A stretch of DNA of 64,000 nt, taken from Hordeum vulgare subsp. vulgare (Eukaryota; Streptophyta; Magnoliopsida; Poales; Poaceae). How positions within the stretch are numbered: the first letter of the stretch is position 1; every line of letters begins with the position of its first letter. The translations under genes and the position numbers were made by a program. Where the stretch lies: the NCBI RefSeq assembly GCF_904849725.1, contig NC_058518.1, positions 506,589,225-506,653,224 of the forward strand, read 5' to 3'. The notes under the pieces are model-generated. The model was not told the DNA's origin and did no database searches. It saw only the letters and a list, made by a program, of their open reading frames with translations. This document shows positions 60,479 to 64,000 of the stretch, piece after piece.

Positions 60479-61505
60479 TCGGCCCCCACTCGAGCAGCTG
60501 GGAGACGACGAGCGCGATAGCACCTTCCCTGGGCCGCCTCCGTGCCCCGCTCGCCAGCCCAGCTCGCCAGCTCCCCTTCGGCCCAGGCCCAGCTAGCCGC
60601 CTCCAGGCCGCCTCCTCTCATGGGATAGGCCCAAGGTGAGCGCCACTCAGCCCCTCTATCTAGCGCCTGTGCATGTTTTAGTATCTTGCGCTTATCAGTT
60701 TCGGCCCGATTAGAATTTAGGGATTTTCTGCGACTTAATAATTTCAGGAAATTAGGATATTTTCATATGCCGTAGATTTTAAACCGTGTATCAGATCGTG
60801 ACGTATTGAATATGTAACTCGTGTAGAATTTCGCGTAGATTATGTTTTGCAACTTGCATAAATGTTTGAAGTAGTTTGACCCGCCAAATGCCTAGGTTTG
60901 CGTGCTGTCCCAATAGGAATTGTTCCGTATTTATTTTTCCGTGCGTGTCCGGATTGCTCAAACTCCGTTGATAAAATGCTCATGTTTTTAGGGACCCTTT
61001 GCCATGTATTTTAGAGTAGTTGTTGGTATTTGTGCATGTAGGATTCCGTAGCTAGATTGTTATATCGTGTTTAGGACATATTCCCGCATATACGTGTGGC
61101 GATGTTTTTATTTTGCAACCCCTCATGTTATATATGTTTTAGGGGTAGAAAAATCCATAGAATTTAACTGTGCATTGAGTTTTAGATTTAGAGCAAGTTA
61201 GTGCGTGTGATATTTTGCCATGTTGCCCTTTTGTTTATTTTGTGGGATTTAATCCATGCATGATATGAAGGAGTTGTCAACTAGAGATTTGTCCCTGGAT
61301 ATGTATGCTAGCCTCTGGTGATTTTGGTTGCAATAGAAATCCATGTTTAGGTGTGGTTTGCTTGTTCTCAACTTGCTAGGAAATAGTGTTGCTTTGGAGA
61401 TGCTGAAATATTTCTAAGTCTGAGATCTGGTATATTTTGTTGCTGTCTTGTCATGATTTTATCTGGTGACCTGTAGCTCTTTTGAGGTTGGTGTCATGGA
61501 GTTAG

Positions 61506-63324
61506 TGTTGGTAAACGTCGCATGGGAAACAAAAATTTTCCTACGCGCACGAAGACCTATCATGGTGATGTCCATCTACGAGAGGGGATGAGTGATCTAC
61601 GTACCCTTGTAGATCGTACAGCAGAAGCGTTAGTGAACGCGGTTGATGTAGTGGAACGTCCTCACGTCCCTCGATCCGCCCCGCGAACAATCCCGCGATC
61701 AGTCCCACGATCTAGTACCGAACGGACGGCACCTCCGCGTTCAGCACACGTACAGCTCGACGATGATCTCGGCCTTCCTGATCCAGCAAGAGAGACGGAG
61801 AGGTAGAAGAGTTCTCCAGCAGCGTGACGATGCTTCGGAGGTTGGTGATGACCTTGTCTCTGCAGGGCTCCGCCCGAGCTCCGCAGAAACGCGATCTAGA
61901 GGAAAAACCGTGGAGGTATGTGGTCGGGCTGCCGTGGAAAAGTCGTCTCAAATCAGCCCTAAAACCTCCGTATATATAGGTGGGAGGGAGGGGACCTTGC
62001 CTTGGGGCTCAAGGAGCCCCAAGGGGGTCGGCCGAGCGTAGGGGGGAAGGCTCCCCCCCCAAACCGAGTTGGACTTGGTTTGGTGGGTGGGAGTCCTTCC
62101 TTCCCTTCCCACCTCCTTTTTTTTTCTTTTCTCTTTTCTTTTCTTTTCTAGGCGCATAGGGCCCTTTTGGGCTGTCCCACCAGCCCACTAAGGGCTGGTG
62201 CGCCACCCTCAAGGCCTATGGGCTTCCCCGGGGTGGGTTGCTCCCCCCCGGTGAACTCCCGGAACCCATTCGTCATTCCCGGTACATTCCCGGTAACTCC
62301 GAAAACCTTCCGGTAATCAAATGAGGTCATCCTATATATCAATCTTCGTTTCCGGACCATTCCGGAAACCCTCGTGACGTCCGTGATCTCATTCGGGACT
62401 CCGAACAACATTCGGTAACCAACCATATAACTCAAATATGCATAAAACAACGTCGAGCCTTAAGTGTGCAGACCCTGCGGGTTCGAGAACTATGTAGACA
62501 TGACCCGAGAGACTCCGCGGTCAATATCCAATAGCGGGACCTGGATGCCCATATTGGATCCTACATATTCTATGAAGATCTTATCGTTTGAACCTCAGTG
62601 CCAAGGATTCATATAATCCCGTATGTCATTCCCTTTGTCCTTCGGTATGTTACTTGCCCGAGATTCGATCGTTAGTATCCGCATACCTATTTCAATCTCA
62701 TTTACCGACAAGTCTCTTTACTCGTTCCGTAATACAAGATCCCGTAACTTACACTAAGCTACATTGCTTGCAAGGCTTGTGTATGATGTTGTATTACCGA
62801 GTGGGCCCCGAGATACCTCTCCGTCACGCGGAGTGACAAATCCCAGTCTTGATCCATACTAACTCAACTAACACCTTCGGAGATACCTGTAAAGCATCTT
62901 TATAGTCACCCAGTTATGTTGCGACGTTTGATACACACAAAGCCTTCCTCCGGTGTCAGTGAGTTATATGATCTCATGGTCATACGAATAAATACTTGAC
63001 ACGCAGAAAACAGTAGCAACAAAATGACACGATCAACATGCTACGTCTATTAGTTTGGGTCTAGTCCATCACGTGATTCTCCTAATGACGTGATCCAGTT
63101 ATCAAGCAACAACACCTTGTTCATAATCAGAAGACACTGACTATCTTTGATCAACTGGCTAGCCAACTAGAGGCTTGCTAGGGACGGTGTTTTGTCTATG
63201 TATCCACACATGTAAATGAGTCTTCATTCAATACAATTATAGCATGGATAATAAACGATTATCTTGATACAGGAATTATAATAATAACCATATTTATTAT
63301 TGCCTCTAGGGCATAATTCCAACA
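61506..63324 (-). mobile_element. solo Angela LTR
   Basis: 1,819 bp, TGTTGGTAAACGTCG...ATAATTCCAACA, flanked by a perfect GTTAG duplication (61501-61505 and 63325-63329), with no internal region. It matches the Angela LTRs at 8906 and 16023 throughout. The GGG-to-GTA change just after TGTTG is private. Small open frames in it (61522-61806 and others) are shared with the other LTR copies and are not genes. Confidence 0.93.
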
Positions 63325-64000
63325 GTTAGTTGTAGACTTTAGGATTCTTTAGCATGATGTGAATTTTCATGTCATTTGGAGTCCTGTAGCTTATGGTTTT
63401 CCTGTTGTCAATATGTCTTCAGATCGAAAACTGCAGTTTCATAAACTGTTATTTTCACTAAGTCTGAAACTGTGTGTGAGATGCCCTTTTGTGAGTTCTT
63501 TTCCTAGTGTTCCATGCTTACATGCTAGGTGTTATTAGTTGTATGTGGTAGTGCATCTTGCCCTCTATTGCCTCATGCCTTGGTTGAGTATATTGGTTTT
63601 GTGTAGCTCGTAGTTGTGGGGTGTAGAAAATGCTATGTGGCTGATTTTGGCAGATGATAGTGATTTCTTGTTTAGCCCGTAGTTGTTGAACCATTGCTCC
63701 GTTTTGTTCGTGTCCTATATGAAACTTGCTTAGAATCTCGTGTAGTTTCATATTATCTTGCTGGTTGTGTGTTTTGAGATGCTTGTAACTGTCGTTGCAC
63801 ACATATTGCATTCATGCCATCATATCTTGCGGTGTTCGTATCTTTTGAACCATAGCTCCGTTGGAGATGTTCTCTATGTGTAAATTGCTTGTAACGACGC
63901 GTAGAATCACGTGAACCCATTTATTTTTCTGTTTAACAACTATTTAAACGTGTTAGTTCAGATCTGGACAGAATTGTAAATTAACGCATGAGGTCATCTC

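Larger units (their letters stand above)
57843..64000 (+). mobile_element. 3' LTR of the long-LTR Gypsy-type element, interrupted twice
   Basis: Begins TGTGACAACCCGATACC right after the polypurine tract. Its sequence occupies 57843-58971, 60484-61505 and 63330-64000, at least 2.8 kb, and continues beyond the window. A TATAAATAGACC motif at about 58410-58422 is a likely promoter, followed by a GC-rich transcribed-leader-like segment to 58971. LTRs this long with a non-coding interior recall the Sukkula/Erika-type LARDs of Triticeae; the exact family is uncertain. Confidence 0.6.

Overview
The window is nuclear DNA from a Triticeae grass (wheat, Aegilops, barley or rye group). The clearest sign is the repeat content: Copia LTRs of the Angela/BARE/WIS type (about 1.8 kb, TGTTGG...CCAACA) occur as a complete element, a tandem composite and a solo LTR. 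Long-LTR Gypsy sequence, LINEs and Stowaway/Tourist MITEs fill most of the rest. Genes have introns with GT-AG borders. There are no bacterial features.

Two genes look intact and face opposite ways in the middle. On the plus strand, 26216-30894 encodes a group D (TDY) MAP kinase in 11 exons (605 aa). On the minus strand, 42615-40252 encodes a long-loop PIN auxin efflux carrier in 5 exons (593 aa). Every exon junction of both was checked for GT/AG and phase. The 9 kb between them holds small transposons, a solo Copia LTR, a broken AP2/ERF sequence and a diverged minisatellite.

Left part (1-25.8 kb): a CpG-rich leader-like segment near 1.4-2.0 kb; a fragment of a CPSF73-II-like gene (3.1-3.5 kb); AT-rich degenerate repeats (4.5-6.4 kb); an old, decayed Copia element (7881-21254) split by a young, complete Angela element (8906-17845, TSD CATCC); and a LINE (about 22.5-25.8 kb) ending about 400 bp before the kinase start codon.

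Right part (43-64 kb): a second LINE with an RNase H domain; a tiny cytochrome P450 exon fragment; and a Gypsy-type, apparently non-coding element that has been hit three times: by a tandem LTR-internal-LTR-internal-LTR BARE/WIS composite (46484-55098, TSD TTTTT), by a solo LTR (58972-60478, TSD TCGGC) and by a solo Angela LTR (61506-63324, TSD GTTAG).

I saw no CRISPR array, tRNA or rRNA gene, or prokaryotic system. The points most worth checking are the shared-LTR tandem element with complementary deletions, the nested MITE cluster, the MPK-PIN neighbourhood and the scattered host-gene fragments. Family names are from memory of sequence character. No database search was run.
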